NCBI GenBank assembly: GCA_964457685.1
Contig: CAYWFS010000059.1
Coordinates: forward strand, 1 to 9,016
From: UMGS1696 sp964457685
GTDB taxonomy: Bacteria > Bacillota > Clostridia > Oscillospirales > CAG-272
Direction of reading: 5' to 3'
Length of the DNA: 9,016 nt
Each line of letters opens with the position of its first letter. Position 1 is the first letter of the stretch. The notes under the pieces were generated by a model. That model was not told the origin of the DNA and searched no databases. It was given only the letters and a program-made list of their open reading frames with translations. Shown here piece after piece: positions 1-5,655 of this stretch. The translations under genes were made by a program, and so were the position numbers.

Positions 1-41
1 AGAACCTCACGGCATTGTTCGTAGTTTTTTTCTGTCAGCAT
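1..41 (-). CDS. Start of an unidentified minus-strand gene, cut by the window edge
   Basis: Reading leftward, an ATG at 41-39 is preceded by AAGGAG (about 49-54) at a normal distance, and the frame stays open to the window edge. The visible residues are MLTEKNYEQCREV. This is too little to assign a family. The ribosome site and the open frame are the only support. The hairpin at 76-101 separates it from the next minus-strand gene upstream, so it may have its own promoter, but I could not find a convincing one. Confidence 0.45.
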   Translation of the reverse strand, partial: MLTEKNYEQCREV

Positions 42-75
42 TTTCCTGCTCCTTAGTTTTAAATATACACATAAA

Positions 76-101
76 ACTCCCTATCTCGAAAGAAAGGGAG
101 T
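76..101 (-). terminator. Hairpin terminator downstream of the cysteine-rich protein gene
   Basis: ACTCCCT (76-82) pairs with AGGGAGT (95-101). Inside it, TCT (84-86) pairs with AGA (91-93) around a CGAA tetraloop, with one A/A mismatch. On the minus strand the stem is followed by TTTT, so it fits an intrinsic terminator for the gene at 198-605. The T tract is short. On the plus strand the trailing sequence is GATTTTG, which is weaker. Confidence 0.5.
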
Positions 102-197
102 GATTTTGTCATACTTTCGGAATCATAAAGCATGACCCGAGAAATTTCAGTCAATTGTTAATTGTGATTTTGAATTATTTCTTAAAAAAGGTCTTTG

Positions 198-605
198 TCA
201 GTGGAGAATTTCACAGCCGAAATTTCCACACACTCCGCATTGGTCAGCTGCCGCAATCGCAGAGCTTTCTCCCAAGGAATCACTTGTGTCGTTTTTTTCG
301 GACATTACAAGCTCTGTAAGCTTCGGAAGAGTGCAATGGGATTCGTTGTGGTAGTCAGTATGTGAGCCTCTTTCAAAGAATCCGCAGTTTTCGCAATAAT
401 ATGCGTTCATGCAAAGGTTTTCGTCGGTGCATTTCTGCGTGCTGCAACAAAGAGTCATTTCGGTATTGCAACGTGGGCAAAACGATTCATATGGTTTGCC
501 GCAATCAGTGTCGGAATGAAGACCGCTTGCATATATCGCACCGATGAGTGCAGTGAATACAACAAGAATCAAGCATATGTATACAGTGATCTTTCTTTTT
601 TTCAT
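198..605 (-). CDS. Small membrane-anchored cysteine-rich protein, unknown function
   Basis: This 135-residue protein begins MKKRKIT, followed by one hydrophobic segment at about residues 7-28. It is therefore probably anchored in the membrane with most of the chain outside. The exposed part carries 13 cysteines, including three CxxC pairs (43/46, 71/74, 123/126), a CC at 53-54 and histidines at 82, 86 and 90. The CPRC and CENC pairs suggest a zinc-ribbon-like fold, though disulfides are possible outside the cell. I do not recognise a named family. The ATG at 605-603 is preferred over the longest frame (683) because 683 lies inside the promoter, and AAGGAG (about 617-622) precedes 605. The spacing of 11 bases is slightly long. 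The gene is monocistronic and divergent from the pantothenate kinase gene. Confidence 0.75.
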   Translation of the reverse strand: MKKRKITVYICLILVVFTALIGAIYASGLHSDTDCGKPYESFCPRCNTEMTLCCSTQKCTDENLCMNAYYCENCGFFERGSHTDYHNESHCTLPKLTELVMSEKNDTSDSLGESSAIAAADQCGVCGNFGCEILH

Positions 606-668
606 AAATCGGTTTGCTCCTTTGCTATAATTTGTTGTGACTAACTCTCGGGTCAGCTTTGTACTACA

Positions 669-697
669 ATTATACCATGCCACCGCTTAAACGTCAA
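669..697 (-). promoter_or_regulatory. Sigma-A promoter for the cysteine-rich protein gene
   Basis: On the minus strand, TTGACG (697-692) and TATAAT (674-669) are separated by 17 bases, with a TGG just before the -10 (extended -10). This is close to a perfect housekeeping promoter. It places the transcript start near 661 and the leader at about 55 bases before the ATG at 605. Confidence 0.8.
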
Positions 698-793
698 TAA
701 TCGAGTTTGGATTAGAATGCTTAACCAATCAAGCTGAGACGTAGAAATTTCGTGAGAAAAACTGTATAAAATCACCAAACAATTCGCAGACCG

Positions 794-822
794 TTGATTT
801 TTTACTCCCTTTGTGGTATCAT
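794..822 (+). promoter_or_regulatory. Sigma-A promoter for the coaW-cotH unit
   Basis: TTGATT (794-799) and TATCAT (817-822) are separated by 17 bases, with an extended -10 TGG at 814-816. The promoter sits about 37 bases upstream of the ATG at 859. It overlaps the TTG at 811 that would open the longest frame, so that start cannot be used. Confidence 0.65.
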
Positions 823-858
823 AGTATAACAAACATATGCAAAGCTACGGAGTTAAAA

Positions 859-1701
859 ATGAGCGGAACAATCATAATCGGTATAGATATAGGCGGCAGT
901 ACCACAAAAATCGTCGGATTCGATGTGGCTGACGGAAAAAGAGAGCTTATTCAGCCGATATTCGTTAAGGCAACAGACCCGATAACCTCTGTTTACGGTG
1001 CGTTCGGCAAATTCCTTGATACAAATTCACTCACTATAGGTGACATAAAAAAAGTAATGATAACCGGGGCAGGCTCGTCCTATGTTTCAAAATCAATATA
1101 CGATCTCCCGTGCGAAAAAATTGCGGAATTTAAGTCTATAGGTCTCGGCGGTCTCTATCTTTCAAAGCTTGACAGGGCGATAATAACAAGCTGCGGAACA
1201 GGCACAGCTCTCGTATATGCGGAGGAGGGACAGGAGCCGAAATACCTCGGAGGTACCGGGGTTGGCGGAGGAACTCTTGTCGGACTTTCCAAAAAGCTTC
1301 TCTCCATGGACAACGTGGAGCATATATCGAATCTCGCAAAAAGCGGCTCTATCGACAAGGTTGACTTGAAGATAAAGGATATTACAAAGCAGGATATAGT
1401 TCCCGGCTTCGGTGACATAATGACCGCTTCAAACTTCGGTCTCATGGACGACAGAGCGACAAAAGCCGATATAGCACTCGGTATTATAAACATGGTGTTT
1501 GAAACGATAGGCATGATGTCAATATTTGCCGCAAGAAATTACGGTATTCGTGATATTGTTCTTACGGGAAACGTATCGGGCGTAAGTCAGGCGGACTATA
1601 TCTTCAAAACACTGAACCGTATGTTTGACATGAATTTCATAATACCCGAAAACTCATGCTTCGGTACGGTAATCGGTGCGGCTCTCGCAGGCATAGAATA
1701 A
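859..1701 (+). CDS. coaW: Type II pantothenate kinase (Fumble/CoaW family)
   Basis: It is expected to phosphorylate pantothenate with ATP, the first committed step of coenzyme A synthesis, in the cytoplasm. The 280-residue length matches bacterial type II enzymes (about 267 in Staphylococcus aureus). Visible motifs of the ASKHA/Fumble fold are the phosphate-binding GIDIGGSTTK at 8-17, the EFKSIGLGG block with the likely catalytic base Glu90, GTGTALVY at 113-120, GGTGVGGGT at 131-139, and the adenosine-site motif IVLTGNVSG at 233-241. The ATG at 859 has GGAG 6 bases upstream. One oddity: the Arg that precedes the Gly-rich loop in characterised type II kinases appears to be Tyr129 here. Most clostridia use this enzyme or the type III form. 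It probably shares a transcript with the CotH-domain gene 37 bases downstream. Confidence 0.87.
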   Translation: MSGTIIIGIDIGGSTTKIVGFDVADGKRELIQPIFVKATDPITSVYGAFGKFLDTNSLTIGDIKKVMITGAGSSYVSKSIYDLPCEKIAEFKSIGLGGLYLSKLDRAIITSCGTGTALVYAEEGQEPKYLGGTGVGGGTLVGLSKKLLSMDNVEHISNLAKSGSIDKVDLKIKDITKQDIVPGFGDIMTASNFGLMDDRATKADIALGIINMVFETIGMMSIFAARNYGIRDIVLTGNVSGVSQADYIFKTLNRMFDMNFIIPENSCFGTVIGAALAGIE

Positions 1702-1738
1702 GGATTTCTTTGTTGTTTGAATTTTTGGAGCGTCTGAA

Positions 1739-3190
1739 ATGAATAAAACGAAAAAAATGATATTGTCGTGTGCGTTCCTTGCACTTGTCGTTACGGCTTC
1801 TGCGGCATCATGCGTGCTGTTTGATAAAAACGAATCCGCAATTGAAAATTCGGATGTTGTTGAAAGCTCCGACAATGAAGACGTAAGCGAAGAAAATGTT
1901 ACGGAAATACCGCACGCAAGCAACAGACTCGGAGTGAACGAAAGCGGAGTGACGGTAAGCGGAAAAAACAGTACACACACGCTCACAGCTGAGGAAAAAG
2001 AAAAATATCCGCAGACAACCGCCCTCCCCGCACTGTATATTGAGCTTGATAACGGAAAAAGCGTGGGAAATATAACGCACGATGACTGGATGAATGCAAC
2101 ATATACTCTAGTTGACGGCGATAACGGAATAGTCGAGCAGTCGTTCAAGATAAAGGGCAGGGGAAACTACTCGTGGTCGATGAGCAAAAAGCCGTATGCG
2201 ATGAAGCTTGACGAGTCGGCATCCTTGCTTGATATGGGAAAAGGTAAAAATTGGGTTCTTATAGCTAACTGGAGCGACAAGACTCTTATGCGAAACTACC
2301 TTACCATGCAGCTTGCGAGAAATATCGGACTTGAGTATTCCTCCGACTGCAAGTACGTTGACCTTTATTTCAACGGAGAATATTACGGAAACTATCTGCT
2401 TACCGAAAAAATAACAATAGGCAAGAACAGAATAGATATAGACCCCGAAGACGGCGGACTTTTCGAGATAGAAATGACCTACCGTCACAGCGACTGTACA
2501 TGGTGTATAGACCTTCCGAGCGGAGTTCACGTTACCTTTAAGGAGCCTGACGCAGACAAATACGGTGAGGATTTCAAGGAAGAACAGCTGAAAAAATATC
2601 GTTCGCTGTTTACGAAAGCGGATATTTGTATTTCGGGTAAGGGATACGAATATTATTCGAGATACATTGACGTGGATTCCTTTATCGATTGGTACATAAT
2701 AAACGAGTTTGTCAAAAACTACGACTCCGCATTTACAACAAGCTGTTACTGCTATGTAAAGGATGACGGAAAAATATACATGGGACCCGTCTGGGACTAC
2801 GATACCTGTATGGGAAACCAGTCCGTTGCAACCTGCCTTGATACTGAGGGATACCATGTCGGTACGTCACCGTGGTTTGCTTCTCTTCTTGAAGATGAGG
2901 ACTTCTTCCGTATGCTTTCGGAAAGATGGACGTATCTTATAGACAGCGGTGCGATAGACGAATATTTCTTTGATCTCATGGATGAGACGGACGAGTATAT
3001 TTCGGAATCAACTACGCTGAACTTCAAAAAATGGAAGGATGCTTTATCGTTTAACGGTCTGAGAGGGGAATATCTCTCGAAATACTCACACAAGGCTGAG
3101 GTCGAGTATGTAAGAGACTGGATGACGAAACGTGTAAAGTGGCTTTCCTCGCAGTGGTACATAGATGACGAGTCACTGAAAATCAAATAA
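1739..3190 (+). CDS. CotH kinase family lipoprotein
   Basis: This 483-residue protein has an N-terminal signal (MNKTKKMILS, hydrophobic to about 24) ending in a lipobox-like AASC, with Cys25 as the likely lipidated residue, so it is probably tethered outside the membrane. A low-complexity acidic linker (about 30-60) follows. The CotH domain then runs from about 97 to 440: KIKGRGNYSW at 137-146, KKPYAMKLD at 150-158, the LLTEKI stretch at 220-225, and GPVWDYD at 349-355 with the metal-binding aspartates. CotH of Bacillus is a protein kinase that phosphorylates spore coat proteins. Many gut clostridial relatives are surface proteins of unknown substrate, so a coat role is not shown here. GGAG lies 8 bases before the ATG at 1739. 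It is probably cotranscribed with the pantothenate kinase, from a housekeeping and not a sporulation promoter. Confidence 0.88.
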   Translation: MNKTKKMILSCAFLALVVTASAASCVLFDKNESAIENSDVVESSDNEDVSEENVTEIPHASNRLGVNESGVTVSGKNSTHTLTAEEKEKYPQTTALPALYIELDNGKSVGNITHDDWMNATYTLVDGDNGIVEQSFKIKGRGNYSWSMSKKPYAMKLDESASLLDMGKGKNWVLIANWSDKTLMRNYLTMQLARNIGLEYSSDCKYVDLYFNGEYYGNYLLTEKITIGKNRIDIDPEDGGLFEIEMTYRHSDCTWCIDLPSGVHVTFKEPDADKYGEDFKEEQLKKYRSLFTKADICISGKGYEYYSRYIDVDSFIDWYIINEFVKNYDSAFTTSCYCYVKDDGKIYMGPVWDYDTCMGNQSVATCLDTEGYHVGTSPWFASLLEDEDFFRMLSERWTYLIDSGAIDEYFFDLMDETDEYISESTTLNFKKWKDALSFNGLRGEYLSKYSHKAEVEYVRDWMTKRVKWLSSQWYIDDESLKIK

Positions 3191-3193
3191 ATA

Positions 3194-3286
3194 AAATGCC
3201 GAATCATGACGGATATACACTCCAAAGTGTCTATCTTGTGGGGGGCCTATCAAAGGAGCAGCCCCCGACGTTATGATTTGGCATTT
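3194..3286 (+). terminator. Three-way-junction inverted repeat; shared terminator of convergent genes
   Basis: An 18-base arm (3194-3211, AAATGCCGAATCATGACG) pairs fully with 3269-3286, with two G-U wobbles on the plus strand. Enclosed are hairpin A (3212-3235: GATA/TATC, then ACACT/AGTGT with a CCAA loop and one mismatch) and hairpin B (GGGGGC 3241-3246 with GCCCCC 3261-3266). The plus strand continues TTTGTTTGCTTT. The minus strand continues TTTTATTTATTT. So it can end transcription both from the CotH gene and from spoIIP. It is far more elaborate than a usual terminator and could instead be a small RNA or a palindromic mobile repeat. Confidence 0.6.
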
Positions 3287-3334
3287 GTTTGCTTTATCCG
3301 ATTATTTCACGGCAAAGCTGTCTTGCAAATATAT
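3280..3334. repeat. First copy of 55-base duplication flanking the gap
   Basis: This is identical base for base to 3435-3489. It contains the last codons and stop of spoIIP (stop at 3296-3294 on the minus strand) plus the distal arm end of the junction element. It is most simply read as an assembly overlap of length k=55 and not a biological repeat. Confidence 0.9.
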
Positions 3335-3434
3335 NNNNNNNNNNNNNNNNNNNNNNNNNNNNNNNNNNNNNNNNNNNNNNNNNNNNNNNNNNNNNNNNNN
3401 NNNNNNNNNNNNNNNNNNNNNNNNNNNNNNNNNN
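3335..3434. other. Assembly gap of exactly 100 N
   Basis: One hundred N bases, the conventional placeholder for a gap of unknown size. Because both contig ends carry the same 55 bases, the true gap is probably zero or negative. Any reading frame crossing the N run is meaningless. Confidence 0.97.
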
Positions 3435-3489
3435 GGCATTTGTTTGCTTTATCCGATTATTTCACGGCAAAGCTGTCTTGCAAATATAT
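3435..3489. repeat. Second copy of 55-base duplication flanking the gap
   Basis: Identical to 3280-3334. If the two copies are collapsed, the spoIIP stop lies about 103 bases from the CotH gene stop, with only the three-way-junction element between them. Confidence 0.9.
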
Positions 3490-4606
3490 CCGCACTTGTT
3501 TTCGCTTCGTCTAAAGAGGACGCACACGAGCCTATTTCGACAATTACGGAGCCTTTTGAATACTGTTCATTGAATGAAGCGGAGCGGAGATTTATGTTTC
3601 TCATAAGGCTTGGATAGTCCGATGAGATACCGCATTGAAGTCTTGCGGCAAAGGTGAGGTTGTCACGCCATTCAGTATGTCCCGAGCCACCGTGATCCGT
3701 TCCCACAACGAACATTATCTGAGCCGCACTGACCTTTTCGTCTATTACGGCGGTGGGAGCATAGTATTTGCCGCTATCGTCCATGATTGAGTCTCGGTGT
3801 ATGTCTATTATATAAGATATTGAAGGATATTCGTTTATGTATTTCTTTATCGCAAGGGAAGCGTTGTAGTATGACATATTAAAATCGGGGGTGTCGTAAA
3901 GCTCTCGAGAGTGGATGTTGTTTATTCCGTTTGCGGTAAGTATATCGGATACAATATCTCCGAGAGCAACTACGTTTTTTGCACTGTCTTCACTTCTGTA
4001 GTCGGTGTCGGCGGTGTCGGAGTAGCTCTCGCTTCCGTGTGTGTGAAGTATCAGCACGATAGGCTCATCCTCTCCGTATTTTTCGTACAACACATCGCAG
4101 GTCGGGATTATTCTGCCGCCTGAAAGAAGCTCATCTATGTCGGGGTCATACGGAGTTTCGTTCGACAGCTCTATGTGAATCGGGATTATCTCATATTTCT
4201 CCGCTGTCTCCGCAGTTGTTTCCGTGGCGGTGTATTGGATTATCGGCACGTTTTCCTCGAGAGCTTCCGCAGGTTCTTGTTTTTGTACGGCTATAACTGT
4301 GGCTTCACGTCCGGTTACCGACGCTATAGAGAATTTTATTATGCTTTCGGCTGAAAAATCAAGCTTTCCCGTAAAATATATCCCGAGATATACGGCGGCG
4401 GTAAGAGAGATAATACTCATTGCGACGGCAAAAATCTTTTTTACCATTGTGCCGAGCGTGTTTTCGCCAAGCGAGTCATCGGTCATCGAATCATCGTTAA
4501 GCGTGCTTTCCGAATATGTCTCCGACTCCTCTTCCGTCTCATGTACGGCTTCAACGGTGTCTTGCGTGACTTCGGATAGGATACTTATATCGTTTTTTTC
4601 GTCCAT
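3449..4606 (-). CDS. spoIIP: Stage II sporulation protein P (SpoIIP)
   Basis: SpoIIP is the amidase and endopeptidase that, with SpoIID and SpoIIM, thins septal peptidoglycan so that the mother cell can engulf the forespore. Read from the ATG at 4606 it has 385 residues: an acidic cytoplasmic tail (about 1-53), a single membrane helix (about 55-79), a linker, then the catalytic domain (about 180-385). The domain shows LILHTHGSESY (185-195), the RSEDSAKNVVALG block, FNMSYYNAS (242-250), IIDIHRDSI (266-274) and VIVEIGSCAS (354-363), which hold the expected zinc and catalytic His/Glu residues. The longest frame begins with GTG at 4654, but that codon has no ribosome site and overlaps a sigma-E-like promoter. 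GAGGGAG (4618-4624) precedes 4606. It follows gpr, as in Bacillus, and converges on the CotH gene. The acidic tail is longer than I would expect. Confidence 0.9.
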   Translation of the reverse strand: MDEKNDISILSEVTQDTVEAVHETEEESETYSESTLNDDSMTDDSLGENTLGTMVKKIFAVAMSIISLTAAVYLGIYFTGKLDFSAESIIKFSIASVTGREATVIAVQKQEPAEALEENVPIIQYTATETTAETAEKYEIIPIHIELSNETPYDPDIDELLSGGRIIPTCDVLYEKYGEDEPIVLILHTHGSESYSDTADTDYRSEDSAKNVVALGDIVSDILTANGINNIHSRELYDTPDFNMSYYNASLAIKKYINEYPSISYIIDIHRDSIMDDSGKYYAPTAVIDEKVSAAQIMFVVGTDHGGSGHTEWRDNLTFAARLQCGISSDYPSLMRNINLRSASFNEQYSKGSVIVEIGSCASSLDEAKTSADIFARQLCREIIG

Positions 4607-4617
4607 TGAATCTGCCG

Positions 4618-4624
4618 CTCCCTC
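4618..4624 (-). promoter_or_regulatory. Ribosome binding site that fixes the spoIIP start
   Basis: GAGGGAG on the minus strand, 11 bases before the ATG at 4606. No comparable site precedes the alternative GTG at 4654. Confidence 0.5.
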
Positions 4625-4643
4625 ATCTGTGGCTTTTGTAAGA

Positions 4644-4672
4644 AATATATGCACACTATGCCGCTTGTATTA
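4644..4672 (-). promoter_or_regulatory. Candidate sigma-E promoter for spoIIP
   Basis: On the minus strand, TAATACA (4672-4666) matches the first five positions of the sigma-E -35 (KMATATT). CATATATT (4651-4644) fits the -10 pattern CATANNNT. The spacing is 14 bases, which is normal for this sigma factor. The transcript start would be near 4637, just upstream of the ribosome site for 4606. Mother-cell expression of spoIIP is established in Bacillus subtilis. Its use here is inference from the motif. Confidence 0.45.
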
Positions 4673-4680
4673 CGTCAGAC

Positions 4681-5406
4681 TCAGGTATTTCCCGGAAAAA
4701 TAAGCTTTGTTATTGCATTTGCGATCACGCTTGAGAAAAAATCTACCGTTAAATCTATGTCTGCGGATGTAAGAAGCTTGCCGCCGAAATAAAATACCGT
4801 GGGAACTCCTATTGATACTACCCCGCACGGCATTGTATCACTGCTTATCTCCGAGGAGGTGTGCGAAAGAGCGGAGCCGGGAATCAGTCCCACATTGCTT
4901 ATCTGTATCGAGCTTCCGAGTCTCTTTATTTCCGAGGTGCAAAGGGAATCTACGGTGATTATCACGTCCGCTTTTGTAAGCTCTGCACAGACCGAAACAA
5001 TTCGTGCGGTGTCTATTCCCGTTTGAGAGGGAGTGCCGGGAGATAAGGCGAAAAGCTTTCCCGAGGCTACACCTGCTCCGAGCTTTTTGCTTGTGAGAGT
5101 GCCGAGTGAATCCGAGACGATGAAGCGGTTTCCTATCCCCGACACAAGTATGGAGGAAGAAGATGTGACATAGACTCTCAGCAGCTTGCACAGGCAGTAG
5201 GAAAGGGCGGTTTTCCTTTCAAGCGGATACGAAAGCGGGGACTCGAGACAGATAATATCGCATTCGTGAGATGGGATTTTTCCGTGGAATACCTCAAAAC
5301 CGTCGATAGCTACGCTTTCCACAAAACTGAATTTCGGGCTTTTTGAAGTCTCTCCCACACCGATAAATGAACGCTTATCGAGATAAATATCGCTTGAATA
5401 AGGCAC
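4681..5406 (-). CDS. gpr: GPR endopeptidase (spore protease), compact form
   Basis: GPR degrades small acid-soluble spore proteins at the start of germination. It is an atypical aspartic protease made as a zymogen in the forespore. From the GTG at 5406 the protein has 241 residues, against 368 in Bacillus subtilis. Conserved blocks are VSGIGNRFIVSDSLG (88-102, Asp99 matching catalytic Asp127 of B. megaterium GPR), SQTGID (127-132), VIITVDSLC (148-156, Asp153 matching Asp193), SSIQISNVGLIPGS (165-178) and SIGVPTV (198-204). After GVPTV the chain jumps almost directly to the terminal helix (VIANAI, about 227-232), so about 85 residues of the Bacillus protein are absent. The RTDLA maturation site is replaced by SSDIY (4-8). 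The 5406 start is chosen because GGGAGGT (5412-5418) lies 5 bases upstream and a forespore-type promoter lies just beyond. The in-frame GTG at 5499 has neither. Confidence 0.85.
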   Translation of the reverse strand: MPYSSDIYLDKRSFIGVGETSKSPKFSFVESVAIDGFEVFHGKIPSHECDIICLESPLSYPLERKTALSYCLCKLLRVYVTSSSSILVSGIGNRFIVSDSLGTLTSKKLGAGVASGKLFALSPGTPSQTGIDTARIVSVCAELTKADVIITVDSLCTSEIKRLGSSIQISNVGLIPGSALSHTSSEISSDTMPCGVVSIGVPTVFYFGGKLLTSADIDLTVDFFSSVIANAITKLIFPGNT

Positions 5407-5411
5407 TCCCG

Positions 5412-5418
5412 ACCTCCC
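5412..5418 (-). promoter_or_regulatory. Ribosome binding site that fixes the gpr start
   Basis: GGGAGGT on the minus strand, 5 bases before the GTG at 5406-5404. It is the strongest such site near this gene and argues against translation from 5499. Confidence 0.65.
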
Positions 5419-5436
5419 GAATGAGTGATTTTCACT

Positions 5437-5465
5437 TAATATACCCGATATAGGTTTATTTATGC
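5437..5465 (-). promoter_or_regulatory. Candidate sigma-F/sigma-G promoter for gpr
   Basis: On the minus strand, GCATA (5465-5461) fits the -35 pattern GYATA, and GGGTATATTA (5446-5437) fits every position of the sigma-F -10 pattern GGNNANAHTR, with 14 bases between them. The transcript start would fall near 5430, giving a leader of about 24 bases. gpr is under sigma-F and sigma-G in Bacillus subtilis, so this is the expected class. Confidence 0.5.
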
Positions 5466-5535
5466 CCTTATCTTTGATATAAATGTCGGTAAATTGCACA
5501 AAAATTTACGCAGAAATTGTGCATTCGGATGAATC

Positions 5536-5551
5536 TTGACAAGAAGGTCAA
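5536..5551. promoter_or_regulatory. Small inverted repeat upstream of the binding-protein promoter
   Basis: TTGAC (5536-5540) and GTCAA (5547-5551) form a 5-base inverted repeat around AAGAAG, ending 8 bases before the -35 at 5560. It could be an activator or repressor site, but the arms are short. TTGACA at 5536-5541 could also be a second -35, though no good -10 follows it. Confidence 0.2.
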
Positions 5552-5559
5552 TAATTGTG

Positions 5560-5588
5560 TTGATTATTTTCAAAAAAAGTGCTATAAT
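5560..5588 (+). promoter_or_regulatory. Sigma-A promoter for the substrate-binding protein gene
   Basis: TTGATT (5560-5565) and TATAAT (5583-5588) with a 17-base spacer, and TG at 5580-5581 giving an extended -10. The leader to the ATG at 5656 is about 60 bases. Confidence 0.75.
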
Positions 5589-5655
5589 GAGGTAAGTTTA
5601 AGCGATACGATTAACTACGCTTTATTTATGAAGCACGAGGAGGATTTACTGAATC

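Noticed and set aside
145..165. AT-rich palindrome around CAATTGTTAATTG
   Set aside because: Too short and low in complexity. No position relative to a promoter supports an operator.
362..547. Plus-strand ORF of 61 codons
   Set aside because: It lies wholly antisense to the cysteine-rich protein gene, which has its own promoter and ribosome site. Cys codons create the open antisense frame.
811..858. Upstream TTG start for the pantothenate kinase
   Set aside because: It overlaps the -10 region of the promoter and has no ribosome site. The family motif begins a few residues after the ATG at 859.
1136..1514. Minus-strand ORFs inside coaW
   Set aside because: Shadows of a well-supported coding frame, without ribosome sites or recognisable protein features.
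3206..3617. Three plus-strand ORFs running across the N block
   Set aside because: They exist only because N codons are treated as open. Their two halves repeat the same 55 bases, and the right part is antisense to spoIIP.
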